DNA of 64,000 bases from UBA7672 sp963718145. GTDB lineage: Bacteria; Pseudomonadota; Alphaproteobacteria; Caulobacterales; Hyphomonadaceae. This document shows positions 8,631-17,851 of this stretch, in pieces. Below the pieces are notes generated by a model. That model made no database searches. It was not told where the DNA came from and worked only from the letters and a program-made list of their open reading frames with translations. The position numbers were made by a program, and so were the translations under genes. The stretch is from positions 434,001-498,000 of the forward strand of contig CAVQYJ010000020.1 in NCBI GenBank assembly GCA_963718145.1, written 5' to 3'. Each line of letters starts with the position of its first letter. Position 1 is the first letter of the stretch.

Positions 8631-9306
8631 GGACGGGCTCGAAAAGGATATCGCAGACGCGCGCGCAGGCGTTCTCGCCCGCATCGCCGCAGCCGCCAAG
8701 CCGGCCGGGCGCGATCCGGCGTCGATTGTGCTGACTGCGGTCTCCAAGCTGCAGCCCGAGGAGCGCATCGAGGCCATGCTGCAAGCCGGCCAGCGCGTCT
8801 TCGGCGAGAACCGCGTGCAGGAAGCGCAGGAGCGCTGGGCGGCTCGCCGCGCCGCCCGCGCCGACCTCGAACTCCGCCTGATCGGCCCGCTGCAGACCAA
8901 CAAGTCCAGGGACGCCGTTACCCTGTTCGATGTCATAGAGACGCTGGACCGGCCAAAACTCGCCGCCTCGCTCGCCGACGCCGCGTCGAAACTGGGCCGA
9001 GCGCCAAGAGTGTTGGTGCAGGTCAATACTGGCGAGGAGGAGCAGAAGGCCGGCATCGTCCCGCACGAGGCCGACGCCTTCATCGCCAACATCCGCCGCG
9101 ACTACGGCTTCGAGCCCGAAGGGCTGATGTGCATCCCGCCGGCGGATGAGCCTGCGGGTCCCCACTTTGCGCTGCTGGCCAGGATCGCCGCGCGCAACGG
9201 GCTGTCGATGCTCTCGATGGGCATGAGCGCCGACTACGAAATCGCCATCCTGCATGGCGCAACGCATGTGCGCGTCGGTTCAGCCCTGTTCGGCGCCCGC
9301 AGCTAG
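8629..9306 (+). CDS. yggS: YggS/PLPBP-family pyridoxal phosphate homeostasis protein
   Basis: 225 residues, a single-domain PLP-binding TIM barrel of the YggS/PROSC family, which buffers free PLP and affects amino-acid pools. TAVSKLQP carries the Schiff-base lysine. FGENRVQEAQER, LIGPLQTNKSRD, VLVQVNTGEEEQKAGI, MCIPP, LSMGMSADYEIAI and THVRVGSALFG are the family blocks in order. The usual HFIG is LIGP here. The start ATG overlaps the complementary start codon of the leftward ThiE-like gene. Confidence 0.95.
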   Translation: MDGLEKDIADARAGVLARIAAAAKPAGRDPASIVLTAVSKLQPEERIEAMLQAGQRVFGENRVQEAQERWAARRAARADLELRLIGPLQTNKSRDAVTLFDVIETLDRPKLAASLADAASKLGRAPRVLVQVNTGEEEQKAGIVPHEADAFIANIRRDYGFEPEGLMCIPPADEPAGPHFALLARIAARNGLSMLSMGMSADYEIAILHGATHVRVGSALFGARS

Positions 9307-9942
9307 GCGCGGCCGGGTCAATCCCAGCGCCAGCATGATCTGCGCGGCCGCGTAGGTGATCCAGACCGAGCCTGGCGGCGCCGCCACCTGCCGGAACATG
9401 TCCACGGCGATCAGCGTGTCCGAGAGCATGAAGATCACAGCCCCCAGCTTGGCGATCGTTGGCGCGCGCGACATTAGCGCCACGACCGCCATGGACGATA
9501 TGATCGTCTGGTAGATCAGGGCGGGAACCGTCAGCTCGGCCATGCCCGGCGCCAGCCATATCCCCAGCTCTACCGAAATGGCGACGACCACGACGGCAAG
9601 CGGCCATGCCTTCCAGGCGACGCCCTCGCGCCGCATGATCTGGACGAAGGACGCCAGATAGCAGAGGTGCGCCAGTCCGAACGCCGCCATGCCGGCGACC
9701 ATGTTCGGCAGCTCCAGCGCCACATCGCCGACCGATGACAGCAGGAAGCCCAGCGCCGGCAGCCATACGCCCCGCATCGCTGCGTAGACGCCGAGCAACA
9801 CAATGCCTGAAGCCTTCCACGCCGGGCCATACGGCATCGGCGCATCGACCCATTCATTGGCGAGATGCGACAGCGCCAGCGCCGCGCCTGCATAGAAGAC
9901 GATGCGCGCAGGATCGGGGCGGGCTGTGACGTTGCTTGTCAT
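9280..9942 (-). CDS. Lysoplasmalogenase-family (YhhN/TMEM86) membrane protein
   Basis: 220 residues with about eight predicted membrane helices. It contains the GFLLSSVGDVAL segment and a second acidic motif, MLSDTLIAVDMF, both characteristic of the YhhN/TMEM86 family, whose members hydrolyse the vinyl-ether bond of lysoplasmalogens. The real substrate in bacteria is unsettled. The C-terminus overlaps the end of yggS by 27 bases (convergent). Confidence 0.85.
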   Translation of the reverse strand: MTSNVTARPDPARIVFYAGAALALSHLANEWVDAPMPYGPAWKASGIVLLGVYAAMRGVWLPALGFLLSSVGDVALELPNMVAGMAAFGLAHLCYLASFVQIMRREGVAWKAWPLAVVVVAISVELGIWLAPGMAELTVPALIYQTIISSMAVVALMSRAPTIAKLGAVIFMLSDTLIAVDMFRQVAAPPGSVWITYAAAQIMLALGLTRPRLAAGAEQG

Positions 9943-10009
9943 GACGGGAGTCGTAGCGAGGGGCGCGCGGCCTGTCGATTTCTCCCAAGGGAAGGCCTGT
10001 CCGCACGCA

Positions 10010-10534
10010 TCAGCGCGAGACTGTCAGCTCATCCCCAGGCCTTGCCGCCTTCAGCAACTCCAGCAGATCAGGCAGGGCGCAGGCGACGCAACCTTCCGTC
10101 TGAGAATAATCCGGTCGGGCGACATGCAGGAAGATCGCGCTGCCCCGGCCCGAGATCACGGGGTCGTCGTTGAACCCCAGTTCCACGACCAGGTCGTAGA
10201 CATGGTCCTCGCGCCACAGGATCTCGTGTCGCGCGTGGAAAGGCAGGCGCACCTGACGGTTGTATTCGATGTCCATCGGATCGTCGCACCAGCCCATCTG
10301 CGGGGTCAGCGCAGTTGCCGGAATTCGCGTCTCAGGCCTGGCGATCCGGTCGGGCCGATAGAGGACGCGCCGCATCGGCCAGGCACCCAGGGGCGTCGCG
10401 CCGTCGCCTTCGCGCTTGTCCGAAGCCTCCACCAGCCCGCCCCATCCGAGCGCGCAACGCACGTCTTTTCCTGCCCAGCGCAGCCGTCCTGCAGAAACGG
10501 CTTCAAATGCGGGTGTTCGCCCAGGTGTTAGCAT
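10010..10534 (-). CDS. L,D-transpeptidase family (YkuD domain) protein
   Basis: 174 residues. The catalytic block is HVARPDYSQTEGCVA with His137 and Cys149, the YkuD signature (usually S-H/R-G-C, here T-E-G-C). Upstream blocks GWGG, KREGDGATPLG and MGWCDDP are also typical. No signal peptide or LysM domain is visible, so it resembles the short stand-alone group rather than a classical Ldt with a leader. YkuD enzymes form or cleave 3-3 cross-links or attach lipoproteins to peptidoglycan; the specific reaction cannot be inferred. Confidence 0.85.
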   Translation of the reverse strand: MLTPGRTPAFEAVSAGRLRWAGKDVRCALGWGGLVEASDKREGDGATPLGAWPMRRVLYRPDRIARPETRIPATALTPQMGWCDDPMDIEYNRQVRLPFHARHEILWREDHVYDLVVELGFNDDPVISGRGSAIFLHVARPDYSQTEGCVACALPDLLELLKAARPGDELTVSR

Positions 10535-10609
10535 TGGCTTCCTTCGCGCCTACATCGTACCTAGACTTAGGTTGCCCCGCGCGGAAGATGCGAGGCCGGG
10601 AGGACGTGG

Positions 10610-11296
10610 ATGACCACTGCCAAGACGATCCTGCTCGTCGACGACGATGCAGAGCTGCGCGAGGCGCTGGCCGAGCAGTTCGAGTTGCACGAGGGCTTCC
10701 GGATCGAGCATGCAGGCTCGGCGGGGGAGGGGGTCCGCAAGGCTGAATCGACCCGCGCCGACCTGGTCATCCTCGATGTCGAGCTGCCGGACATGGACGG
10801 CCGCGACGCCTGCCGGCTGATGAGAAAGCACGGCATCGCCGCCCCCATCGTGATGCTGACGGGCCAGACCACGGACGCCGACGCCATCCTCGGCCTCGAT
10901 TCCGGCGCCAATGACTATGTCACCAAGCCGTTCAAATTCTCGGTGCTGCTCGCCCGCGTGCGCGCCCACCTGCGCACGTTCGAGCAGAGCGAAGACGCTA
11001 CCTTCCGCCTCGGTCCCTACGAATTCCGGCCGGCCGCGAAACTCCTGATCGACGAGAAGGAGCGCAAGATCCGCCTCACCGAAAAAGAGACCAACATCCT
11101 GAAATACCTCTACCGCGCCGGCGGCAAGCCGGTCGGCCGCGAGGAGCTGCTTTCGGAAGTCTGGGGCTACAACGCCAACGTCACGACCCATACGCTGGAG
11201 ACGCACATTTACCGCCTCCGCCAGAAGATCGAGCCCGATCCGGCGAACGCGCGCCTGCTGCTGACCGAAAGCGGCGGGTACCGGCTGCAGGCGTGA
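10610..11296 (+). CDS. cenR: OmpR-family response regulator, probable CenR
   Basis: 228 residues. The receiver domain has DDD at 11-13, phospho-acceptor Asp56 (LVILDVELPDMDG), Thr84 and Lys106 (VTKPF). A winged-helix domain (about 130-226) ends in the recognition helix TTHTLETHIYRLRQKIEPDPANARLL. No histidine kinase is adjacent. The protein closely resembles the essential Caulobacter cell-envelope regulator CenR, which I recall lying in the same parAB-ntrZ neighbourhood; the symbol rests on that synteny and resemblance. GGGAGG precedes the ATG by six bases. Confidence 0.75.
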   Translation: MTTAKTILLVDDDAELREALAEQFELHEGFRIEHAGSAGEGVRKAESTRADLVILDVELPDMDGRDACRLMRKHGIAAPIVMLTGQTTDADAILGLDSGANDYVTKPFKFSVLLARVRAHLRTFEQSEDATFRLGPYEFRPAAKLLIDEKERKIRLTEKETNILKYLYRAGGKPVGREELLSEVWGYNANVTTHTLETHIYRLRQKIEPDPANARLLLTESGGYRLQA

Positions 11297-11403
11297 GACG
11301 AAGAGGCGGCGGACGAATCGACAGCCCGCTTGCGCACGGGTGCGACCGAAACTCAAAGGCCGGGCGGCCTGCGCCCAAGGAAAAATGGCAGGTCGGCAAG
11401 GGC

Positions 11404-12728
11404 TCAGGTTTTCGCCTTGCCTTTCAAGCTGTCGGCGCCGCGTTCGGCCTCGCGCAGCACGCGCAGAAAATTGCCGCCCCAGATCTTCTTGATGTCGTCG
11501 GCTGAATAGCCGCGGCGGACGAGGCCGAGCGTAACGGCAAGCGACTCGCTCGCATCCTGATACCCCTCGATACCGCTGCCATGATTGAAGTCCGTGCCGA
11601 TGCCGACATGGTCGATGCCAACGCGTTTCACGATGTAGTCGATATGGTCGATCATGATGTCGACCGTTGCTGGCCCGAGCGCCTCGCGGATCGAGGCTGA
11701 GAAGGTTTCCTTCGCGACCGGATCCGGAAGCTCCCAATAGAGTTCGTAGGGATAGGAATAGGCCTCGGGAAGGCCCGCCGCGGTTCGCGCCTTCTTGATG
11801 GCTTCAAGCTTTTCCGGGGTCGAGAAATTGATCAGATAGGCCGAGAACGGCGCGACGTGAATGACCCCCCCGGTCGCCCCGATGCGATCGATTTCCTCGT
11901 CGGAAAGATTGCGCGTGGCGTTCGAGATCGCGCGGACGTTTGAGTGGCTGGCGACTACAGGCGTCTTCGACCGGGCAATGGTCGCCAGGGTGGCCGCTTT
12001 CGACGCCTGGGACACATCGACGACGCCCCCGAGTGCGTTGATGCGGTCAATCGCGGCCAGCCCGAGAGCCGACAACCCGCCGTGGGCGTCGGGCTCATAC
12101 AGTCCCGTCGCCGGATCATGGAATGGGCGCGAGGAGTCGGAGAAGTCGTTGTGCGCCAGGTGATTGAGAGCAAACACGCGGACGCCAGCCTGATAGAATG
12201 TGTCGAGCGCGGAGACATTCCCCGCAAGCGCCCGGGCATTCTGGAATCCCAGGATCAACGCCGTCTTGCCGCTTTCGCGGATCGCCAGGATTTCATCGGC
12301 TGACTTCGCTATCGCGACGGTGTCGGCATTCTCGGCGGCCAGCGCCCGAACGGCTGCAAGCTTTTCGTCCGCTTCCGCGCGCGCCTCCGCGTCTCCTGCA
12401 GGGGTGCGCGGCCCGGGCCCGACCGCGATCGACATGACGACGGCCCCGACTCCCCCGCCTTGAGCTTCGAGGGGGCTACCTTTGACAATCCGTCAGCGCT
12501 GAGAAAATTCGCCGCTGTTGACGGCACAACAATGTCAGCATGCGCATCCAGAACCAGAGCCTCTTGATGGACGGCGCGCGCGCGTTCGGTCAACGCGGCT
12601 TCACTGGGCGGCGCGCTCTCCGAGGCGGCCTTTTCGGACGGCGCACAGGCGGACATGGCGAAAGCCAGGACGACCATGGCAGCGAATTTTCCCAGGGTCC
12701 TGCCAGGGACGACGATTGCAGGCATCAT
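11404..12728 (-). CDS. M19 membrane dipeptidase, lipoprotein (frameshifted here)
   Basis: Renal-dipeptidase-type zinc hydrolase. The first frame has a lipoprotein signal (AFAMSAC) and the first metal motif, DAHADIVVPS. The second frame continues with VGPGPRTPAGDAEARAEADEKLAA, LNHLAHNDFSDS, GGVVDVSQAS, VVASHSN and HVGIGTDFNHG, the family motifs through to the C-terminus. Adding one G to the five-base run at 12452-12456 (C on the + strand) fuses the frames into about 441 residues with an uninterrupted family match. Likely a consensus deletion. M19 enzymes hydrolyse dipeptides, including D-containing ones, here probably in the periplasm. Confidence 0.85.
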
Positions 12729-12887
12729 TGTGTGCACTCCAAGGGCCAAGCGCGGCGATCAGGCGATCGTCGGTGGTTTCACGCCGTTTGCGCCGGGACA
12801 AGTGCCGGCCTGCTGCATGAGAACAGTGTGATGCTCGAAATTCGGTAGGGTCTGCGCTTGGGCAAAGAGGGCGGGTTGCGCCTCGGC

Positions 12888-13473
12888 CTACGCACAGCCC
12901 TCGACATACTGGATGCTCGGGCCGCCGGCGTGGATCGCGCCGACTTTGCCGGCGCCGTCGATCTCGTAGACGAAGCCGCGGGCGTCTGCGTCCTGTACGT
13001 AAGGTTCGGCGCGTGGGGCTGTCCACCAGGTGATGTATTCAGCGGGGGCCTCCTGGTATTTGTGCGGCGTGGCCTTTGCATCGGCGCCGTAGGCGGTCTT
13101 GACCGCGTCGGGCGTGTCGCCGAGTCCGAGGCCCCTGTCGGTCTTCACGGTCGAGAGTTCGCCGATGGTGATCCGGGTCAGCTTGTCCGCTTCCAGCATC
13201 ACCCACAGTGCCGTCCGGCGTGCGCTGTGGCTGGAACTCAAGGCAGTCGCTGCCGGGAATGCCGACGGCGTCCGGGTCCTTCCTGTCGCCGACCGCGGCG
13301 ATCACTTCCGCCTTGGACATGCCGATCTTCAGGGGACCCCATCCGGTCGGGGTCAGCACGTCGGCAGAGGCCGCCGCGGGAGCAGGGGCGGGCGCCGTGC
13401 TGGTCGCGGGGGCTTCCGTTCCTGGCGTGCAGGCGGCAAGGACGAGGGCGGCGAAGACGAAGATGCGCTTCAA
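12888..13473 (-). CDS. Lipoprotein with two BamE/SmpA-like repeats (frameshifted here)
   Basis: Not a named family. The start MKRIFVFAALVLAACTPG is a lipoprotein signal (Cys15). After an Ala/Pro linker comes GWGPLKIGMSKAEVIAAVG, resembling the first helix of BamE/SmpA-type domains. A second similar segment, GLGLGDTPDAVKTAYG, occurs further on and suggests an internal duplication. The N- and C-terminal halves lie in different frames and join after removing one base around 13208-13220, giving about 194 residues. Function unknown; the domain form suggests a periplasmic envelope role. Confidence 0.65.
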
Positions 13474-13564
13474 GGGCGGCTCCGATCGGCAAGACGACTC
13501 GCCCAGCCTATACCGCCTCCCGAGGCGGCGGCGATAGCCGATCGCGCATCGGCGGATACGTAGG

Positions 13565-14380
13565 TCACGCCGGCGCTTGGACGCTCACTGTTACCGGGAC
13601 ATGATCGCTCGGCTTGTCGCCGCCGCGTTCTTCCGGGTGGATCCTGTAGCTGGCGATGTCGACGAGGGGCGTTGCGCGCCGGTCGGCCCACCAGTGATCG
13701 AGCCTGCGCCCGCGGTTCGAGACCTTCCAGTCGGCGGCGCGATAGCTCCACCAGGTATAGAGCTTCTCGCTGGGCGGATGCTTGGCGCGGGCGATGTCGG
13801 TGAACTTGCCTTCGCTGAGGATGCGCTTGAGGCCGTCCGTCTCGACGGGCGTGTGGCTGACGACGCCCAGGAGCTGCTTGTGCGACCACACATCGTTCTC
13901 TTCCGGCGCGATGTTGATGTCGCCGGCAACGAGCAGCGGAGGCGCAGACCGCCTGGCGGCGCGCGCAGCGTACTCTCCGCGCATGCGCTCGATGAAGTCG
14001 AGCTTGTGCGCGAACTTCTCGTTGACCTCAGGATCGGGAATGTCGGCGCCTGCCGGAACATAGAGATTGTGTAGTTCGAACCCGCCCACCTTCACGGTGG
14101 CGCAGCGCGCATGGCCGTGGCGGCAGAATTCGGGCGGCGCGACTTGCTCGAGCGGGAGTTTCGAGACGATGGCGACGCCGTGCATGCCCTTCTGGCCGGA
14201 AAGGTGGATGTGCCGGTACCCCGCCGCCTCGAACGCCTTTCGCGGGAACTGGTCCTCAAGGCATTTGATCTCCTGCAGGCACAGGACATCGGGCTTCTCG
14301 CGCTTGAGGAAGGCGGTGACGCGATCGATGCGGAGGCGAACCGAATTGATATTCCAGGTCGCCAGCTTGAGGCGGTTCAT
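13565..14380 (-). CDS. xthA: Exodeoxyribonuclease III (AP endonuclease)
   Basis: 271 residues, exonuclease/endonuclease/phosphatase fold. Visible active-site elements: Asn10 (ATWNINSVR), Glu37 (LQEIKC), the LHNLYVPAGAD segment with its catalytic Tyr, GDINIAPEENDVW and the terminal SDHVPV (catalytic Asp-His). It cuts 5' of abasic sites in base-excision repair. It normally sits beside lolA and ftsK in this lineage, as it nearly does here. Confidence 0.96.
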   Translation of the reverse strand: MNRLKLATWNINSVRLRIDRVTAFLKREKPDVLCLQEIKCLEDQFPRKAFEAAGYRHIHLSGQKGMHGVAIVSKLPLEQVAPPEFCRHGHARCATVKVGGFELHNLYVPAGADIPDPEVNEKFAHKLDFIERMRGEYAARAARRSAPPLLVAGDINIAPEENDVWSHKQLLGVVSHTPVETDGLKRILSEGKFTDIARAKHPPSEKLYTWWSYRAADWKVSNRGRRLDHWWADRRATPLVDIASYRIHPEERGGDKPSDHVPVTVSVQAPA

Positions 14381-14789
14381 GTGGGCGCGAATTGTCTCGG
14401 GGCGGAAAGACCAGAAGCAGACTCGCGTGCGCCGCTGCGCAAATCAACGGCAAACACGCGCGATCAGCGGTAAATCAATGGCGGAGCGGCGGATAAACAA
14501 ACGCGCCCGGCCGCGGGGACAGCCAGGCGCGTCTTGCGCCCCGGGGGCGCGATGGGGCCGGGGGATAGCTCCGGCTTTTCAACTCCACTCCAGCGCCCGC
14601 GGGGGGAAGTCTCGGGCGCGAGCCGAGCCGAACCACGTGGCAATTACGCCACTTGCGCGAACATTTGGCAACTTAACGTCTCTTAAAAATTGTGTGTTGC
14701 GATCCCGCTACGTCAACCCTTGACGCCGAGACGGCCCGCAGCGGGGGTGATTCGGGCCTGGGGCTATCCCGGAAGGTTGCGGTTGAAGG
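14381..14789. other. Intergenic stretch between xthA and lolA, no gene seen
   Basis: 409 bases without a convincing coding frame. It is G/C-rich on the xthA side, then becomes AT-rich. TTAA-N6-TTAA occurs at 14673-14686, one base short of the canonical TTAA-N7-TTAA CtrA box. No clear terminator or RNA fold was recognised. Confidence 0.4.
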
Positions 14790-15568
14790 TCAGCGCCGGT
14801 CGTCGCGCGCGTCGTTGGGGTCCTTCACCACGAACAGGGACGGCTTGAGCGTCACATTGCGCTTCACGTCCATCAGCTTGACGCGCGTCTCTGCGCCGGC
14901 GCCGTCCAGCGAGCGCCAGCCGAGCAGTTCGAAATCCGAGGCGCGGAATTCCAGGATCATCTTGCCCTGCGCCTCGCCGGTCTTGTCGACCAGAGTGACG
15001 AAGTGCGAGCCGCTCGACGAGGTCACGTCAGAAACGCTGCCGTCGCGCTTGAGATCGACATTGGAGCGCAGGAAGAGATGCAGCGGCGTCGAGGCCAGCG
15101 GGGCCGCGTCATAGGATTTGCGCCTGGGCTCCTCGATCGACACCGACGTGCCGTCGGAGACGATGTACATGGGCTCGGGGCTCGAATAGTCGAAACGCAC
15201 CTTGCCGGGGCGGTTGATGTAGAACGCGCCTGCCGACGATTTGCCGGCCTGGTCGATCTGGCTGAACTTGCCCTGCGCGGTCCTCACCTCGGTCAGCGCC
15301 TTGCCGACGCGGTCGATGATCGCATTGCGGTCCCCTGCGGGAGAGACCTGGGCGCGGGCGCCTTCGTGGCCGGCGGGGCGGGCCGCCCCTGGATCCTGAT
15401 CAGCTCGGCAACGGGCGCCTTCGGCGCAATCACGGCCGGAAGGTTTTTCGGCGCGAGCCCGGCAGGCGCAACCTTCACGGGCTGCACGGCAGGGGCGGCC
15501 GACGCCGCGGAGGGCAGCGTTCCGGAGAGGGCAAGCGGGAGGAGGATGGCCGAGATCAGGGTGCTCAT
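14790..15568 (-). CDS. lolA: Outer-membrane lipoprotein carrier LolA (frameshifted here)
   Basis: Periplasmic chaperone that takes lipoproteins from LolCDE to the outer membrane. The C-terminal frame shows the LolA fold: GKFSQIDQAGKSSAGAFYI, RPGKVRFDYSSPEPMYIVSDG, DRNAIIDRVGKALTEVRTA. The N-terminal frame supplies the signal peptide MSTLISAILLPLALSGTLPS and a long Ala/Pro linker. Adding one base to the GGG at 15350-15352 joins them into about 259 residues; the linker makes it longer than most LolA. lolA lies between xthA and ftsK in Caulobacterales, supporting the call. The start at 15568 is the ATG directly before the signal peptide. Confidence 0.85.
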
Positions 15569-15674
15569 GGCCGCAAACCTCGGCTTGCCAACCGGCGAAA
15601 ACAAGACAGGCCCAAGGTTTTTTCGCCCTGTTTTCATGAACATCGGTTCAGTCCTATGGTGAGTGGAACGGGTC

Positions 15675-16106
15675 ATGGGGAAACCTAACGCGATGACGCC
15701 GAAACAGTTTCACGACGTGGTCATGGCGTTCCCCGAAACGGAGCTTTCGACGTCCTACGGCCAGCCGGCTTACAAATCCTTCGGGAAATTCCTCACCCGG
15801 CTGCGCCAGGAAGATGACAGTGTGGTGCTCGGCCAGGTGCCGTTCGACGAACGCGACCTGATCTGCGAGGCCGATCCGGAGACCTTTCACGTCACCGACC
15901 ACTACAGGAACTACCCTTATGTGCTCGCGCGGCTGAAGCGACTCGATGTGAAGACGCTCCGGGGCTATCTGACGAGACAATGGCGCCACAACGCGCCCAG
16001 GACATGGCTCAAGGCGTGGGAGGCGGGGGAGGCGCCGCCCATGATCGCGAAGAAGAAGAAGACGGCGCGCGGCGTGGGATCGGGGGCGAGGAGAAAGTCT
16101 CGATGA
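15675..16106 (+). CDS. MmcQ/YjbR family protein
   Basis: 143 residues from the ATG at 15675; GTG at 15663 and ATG at 15693 are alternatives, and the family usually begins near the last. The body has MTPKQFHDVVMAFPETELSTSYG, AYKSFGKFLTRL, ERDLICEADPETFHV and NYPYVLARL, matching the MmcQ/YjbR (CyaY-like fold) family. Members are described as DNA-binding-like, but no function is established. The C-terminus is a basic KKKKTARG tail. The stop overlaps the next gene start (ATGA). Confidence 0.8.
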   Translation: MGKPNAMTPKQFHDVVMAFPETELSTSYGQPAYKSFGKFLTRLRQEDDSVVLGQVPFDERDLICEADPETFHVTDHYRNYPYVLARLKRLDVKTLRGYLTRQWRHNAPRTWLKAWEAGEAPPMIAKKKKTARGVGSGARRKSR

Positions 16107-16384
16107 GGATCCTGCTCTTGCTGATCGTCGCAGTGGCCGTGGCCGGCTATTTCACCCGGCCCGGCGCAGACGCACACTGGAAGACGGTCGCCGCCCTGAT
16201 CCAGCAGGGCAAGGTGGATGGCGGGACCATGGCGTCGCGCGGAGGCGCATTCGAGGATTTCTATGTCGTAACGAAATACGTGTTCAGCACGGGCGGCAGG
16301 CCGCAGGTCGAATGCTGGGGCGCCTTCACGCGCTTCCTTTGCGTCGAGCCAGGCGGTACGGAAAAGCTGGACGCGCCGGCCTGA
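16103..16384 (+). CDS. Small single-helix membrane protein, first of a tandem pair
   Basis: 93 residues. One N-terminal hydrophobic helix (MRILLLLIVAVAVAGYF) is followed by a soluble tail. The tail ends in EDFYVVTKYVFSTGGRPQVECWGAFTRFLC, closely matching the next gene (FQDYYVATKY, DCWGAFSQFFC). The two conserved Cys suggest a disulfide in the periplasm. Possibly related to DUF4359 proteins; I do not recognise a function. Starts inside the end of the MmcQ-like gene. Confidence 0.7.
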   Translation: MRILLLLIVAVAVAGYFTRPGADAHWKTVAALIQQGKVDGGTMASRGGAFEDFYVVTKYVFSTGGRPQVECWGAFTRFLCVEPGGTEKLDAPA

Positions 16385-16436
16385 GGGCCGGGAAGGGGAT
16401 GCGCCAATTTCTGGCGCGAGTCGGGAGGATGACTGA

Positions 16437-16748
16437 ATGAGGACGTTACTGGTTCTGGTGCTGCTGGCCGCCCTTGGCGCAGGCGGTTACCTGTCGCGGC
16501 CAAACATCGACGCGCAGCGCTCGCACGCCAACAAGCTGATCACCGACCTGCGCGCAAGCAAGGACGGCAAGGACAGCATTGGCGACCTGCTGAGCGGCCT
16601 GTTCGAGACCTCGACCCGCAAGGACGATTTCCAGGACTACTATGTCGCGACGAAATACACGGCGAAGGCCGACGACAAGGTGCTGACCGATTGCTGGGGC
16701 GCCTTCTCGCAATTCTTCTGCTCGACGCCAGTTGTCGACGCGAAATAG
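16437..16748 (+). CDS. Small single-helix membrane protein, second of a tandem pair
   Basis: 103 residues, a paralogue of the preceding gene 52 bases upstream. MRTLLVLVLLAALGAGGYLSRP forms the membrane helix. The tail adds a 20-residue insertion (KDGKDSIGDLLSGLFETSTRK) before the shared block DFQDYYVATKY and DCWGAFSQFFC. The conserved WGAF/Cys positions indicate a single ancestral domain duplicated in tandem. No known function. Confidence 0.7.
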   Translation: MRTLLVLVLLAALGAGGYLSRPNIDAQRSHANKLITDLRASKDGKDSIGDLLSGLFETSTRKDDFQDYYVATKYTAKADDKVLTDCWGAFSQFFCSTPVVDAK

Positions 16749-16768
16749 CCCGACAAGAAGCAGCGCGG

Positions 16769-17290
16769 ATGGCCCACGACCACGGCGATCATGATTCCCC
16801 TGGCGGCCCCTCCCACGATCATGGGCCGCGCTGGAAGCATGATGGCGTGCGGGTGATCCCGGGAAATTCGCTCGACGGCAATACCGCCCAGACGCCGGGC
16901 ATGGACCGCAAGGCGGCGATCAACCATGCCCGGGTCGGCGCCCAGAAGATCTGGGCCGGCACGGTCGCAATCCAGCCCAACGCCAAGACCGGCGCGCATC
17001 ATCATGGCGAGCTGGAAAGCGTGATCTACGTGGTGCGGGGCAGGGCGCGCATGCGCTGGGGCGACCATCTCGAATTCGTCGCCGAGGCGGGGCCAGGCGA
17101 TTTCATCTATGTGCCGCCCTACGTGCCGCACCAGGAGATCAACGCCAGCCGGGACGAGCCGCTCGAATGCGTCCTGGTCCGCTCCGACAACGAAGCCGTC
17201 GTCGTCAATCTCGACATCGAGCCCGCCGAACAGCCAGAGAACGTCGCGTGGATCGATCCGATCCACAAGGCGCAGGACGGCAAGGCATGA
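16769..17290 (+). CDS. Cupin-domain protein
   Basis: 173 residues from the ATG at 16769. A His-rich N-terminus (HDHGDHDSPGGPSHDHG) precedes a single cupin barrel: GAHHHGELESVIYVVRGRARMRWG (motif 1, with two metal-binding His and Glu) and DFIYVPPYVPHQEINAS (motif 2 with the third His). The motifs support metal binding; the reaction cannot be inferred. The His-rich leader could bind metal but has no recognised signal peptide. Confidence 0.8.
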   Translation: MAHDHGDHDSPGGPSHDHGPRWKHDGVRVIPGNSLDGNTAQTPGMDRKAAINHARVGAQKIWAGTVAIQPNAKTGAHHHGELESVIYVVRGRARMRWGDHLEFVAEAGPGDFIYVPPYVPHQEINASRDEPLECVLVRSDNEAVVVNLDIEPAEQPENVAWIDPIHKAQDGKA

Positions 17291-17301
17291 GCCCAGAAAC
17301 A

Positions 17302-17330
17302 AAAAAGGCCGGCTCCGAGGAGCCGGCCTT
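17302..17330 (-). terminator. Rho-independent terminator of the cold-shock gene
   Basis: Read leftward, GGCCGGCTC pairs with GAGCCGGCC around a four-base loop (17307-17328). It is followed by a T-run, seen as the A-run at 17301-17306 on the + strand. It closes the cspA-type gene and may also stop the convergent cupin transcript. Confidence 0.85.
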
Positions 17331-17357
17331 CCTGATTGGATCGTTCGTCCGTCCGGC

Positions 17358-17567
17358 TTACGCCGTGCGGAGGTTGACCGCCGACATTTTGCCGGAGCGC
17401 TTGTCAGCCTGTTCTTCGAACGAGATCTTCTGGCCGTCGACGAGACCGCGGAGGCCTGCCGCTTCAACCGCGCTGACGTGGACGAAAACGTCTTTGCCGC
17501 CGTTGTCCGGCTGGATGAAGCCGTAGCCTTTGGTCGAGTTGAACCATTTCACGGTTCCAGTGGTCAT
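17358..17567 (-). CDS. cspA: Cold-shock-domain protein (CspA family)
   Basis: 69 residues, a complete cold-shock domain. RNP1 is KGYGFI (13-18) and RNP2 is VFVHVSA (27-33), with the conserved WFN start. Such proteins melt RNA structure and bind single-stranded nucleic acid. The ATG follows AAGGA. The 284-base gap to the next upstream gene leaves room for a long 5' leader, as in cold-regulated csp genes, but no specific element was identified. Confidence 0.95.
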   Translation of the reverse strand: MTTGTVKWFNSTKGYGFIQPDNGGKDVFVHVSAVEAAGLRGLVDGQKISFEEQADKRSGKMSAVNLRTA

Positions 17568-17851
17568 GAGGGTATTCCTTAGATTAGTGACGACGTCCGC
17601 GACGCACGCGATCCGCCTGGTGCATCAAGTGAAGGTGGATGTCGTCAGCACGCCCTCGCAACAAATGTCGTCTGGGCAAGGCCAAGTCGTCGGCCGAAAC
17701 TCGATTGGGGCGCGTCCTAGCACATCCTGAGGTCCCGGAACAGGCCCGCCGCGCACGTGAACTTATTGCCATTTATGCCTTCCGAGCCCATATCAAACGT
17801 GTCGTTCGGTCGGCGTGACATCCATGCCGCGGGTGACGCCGGAGATTCCGC

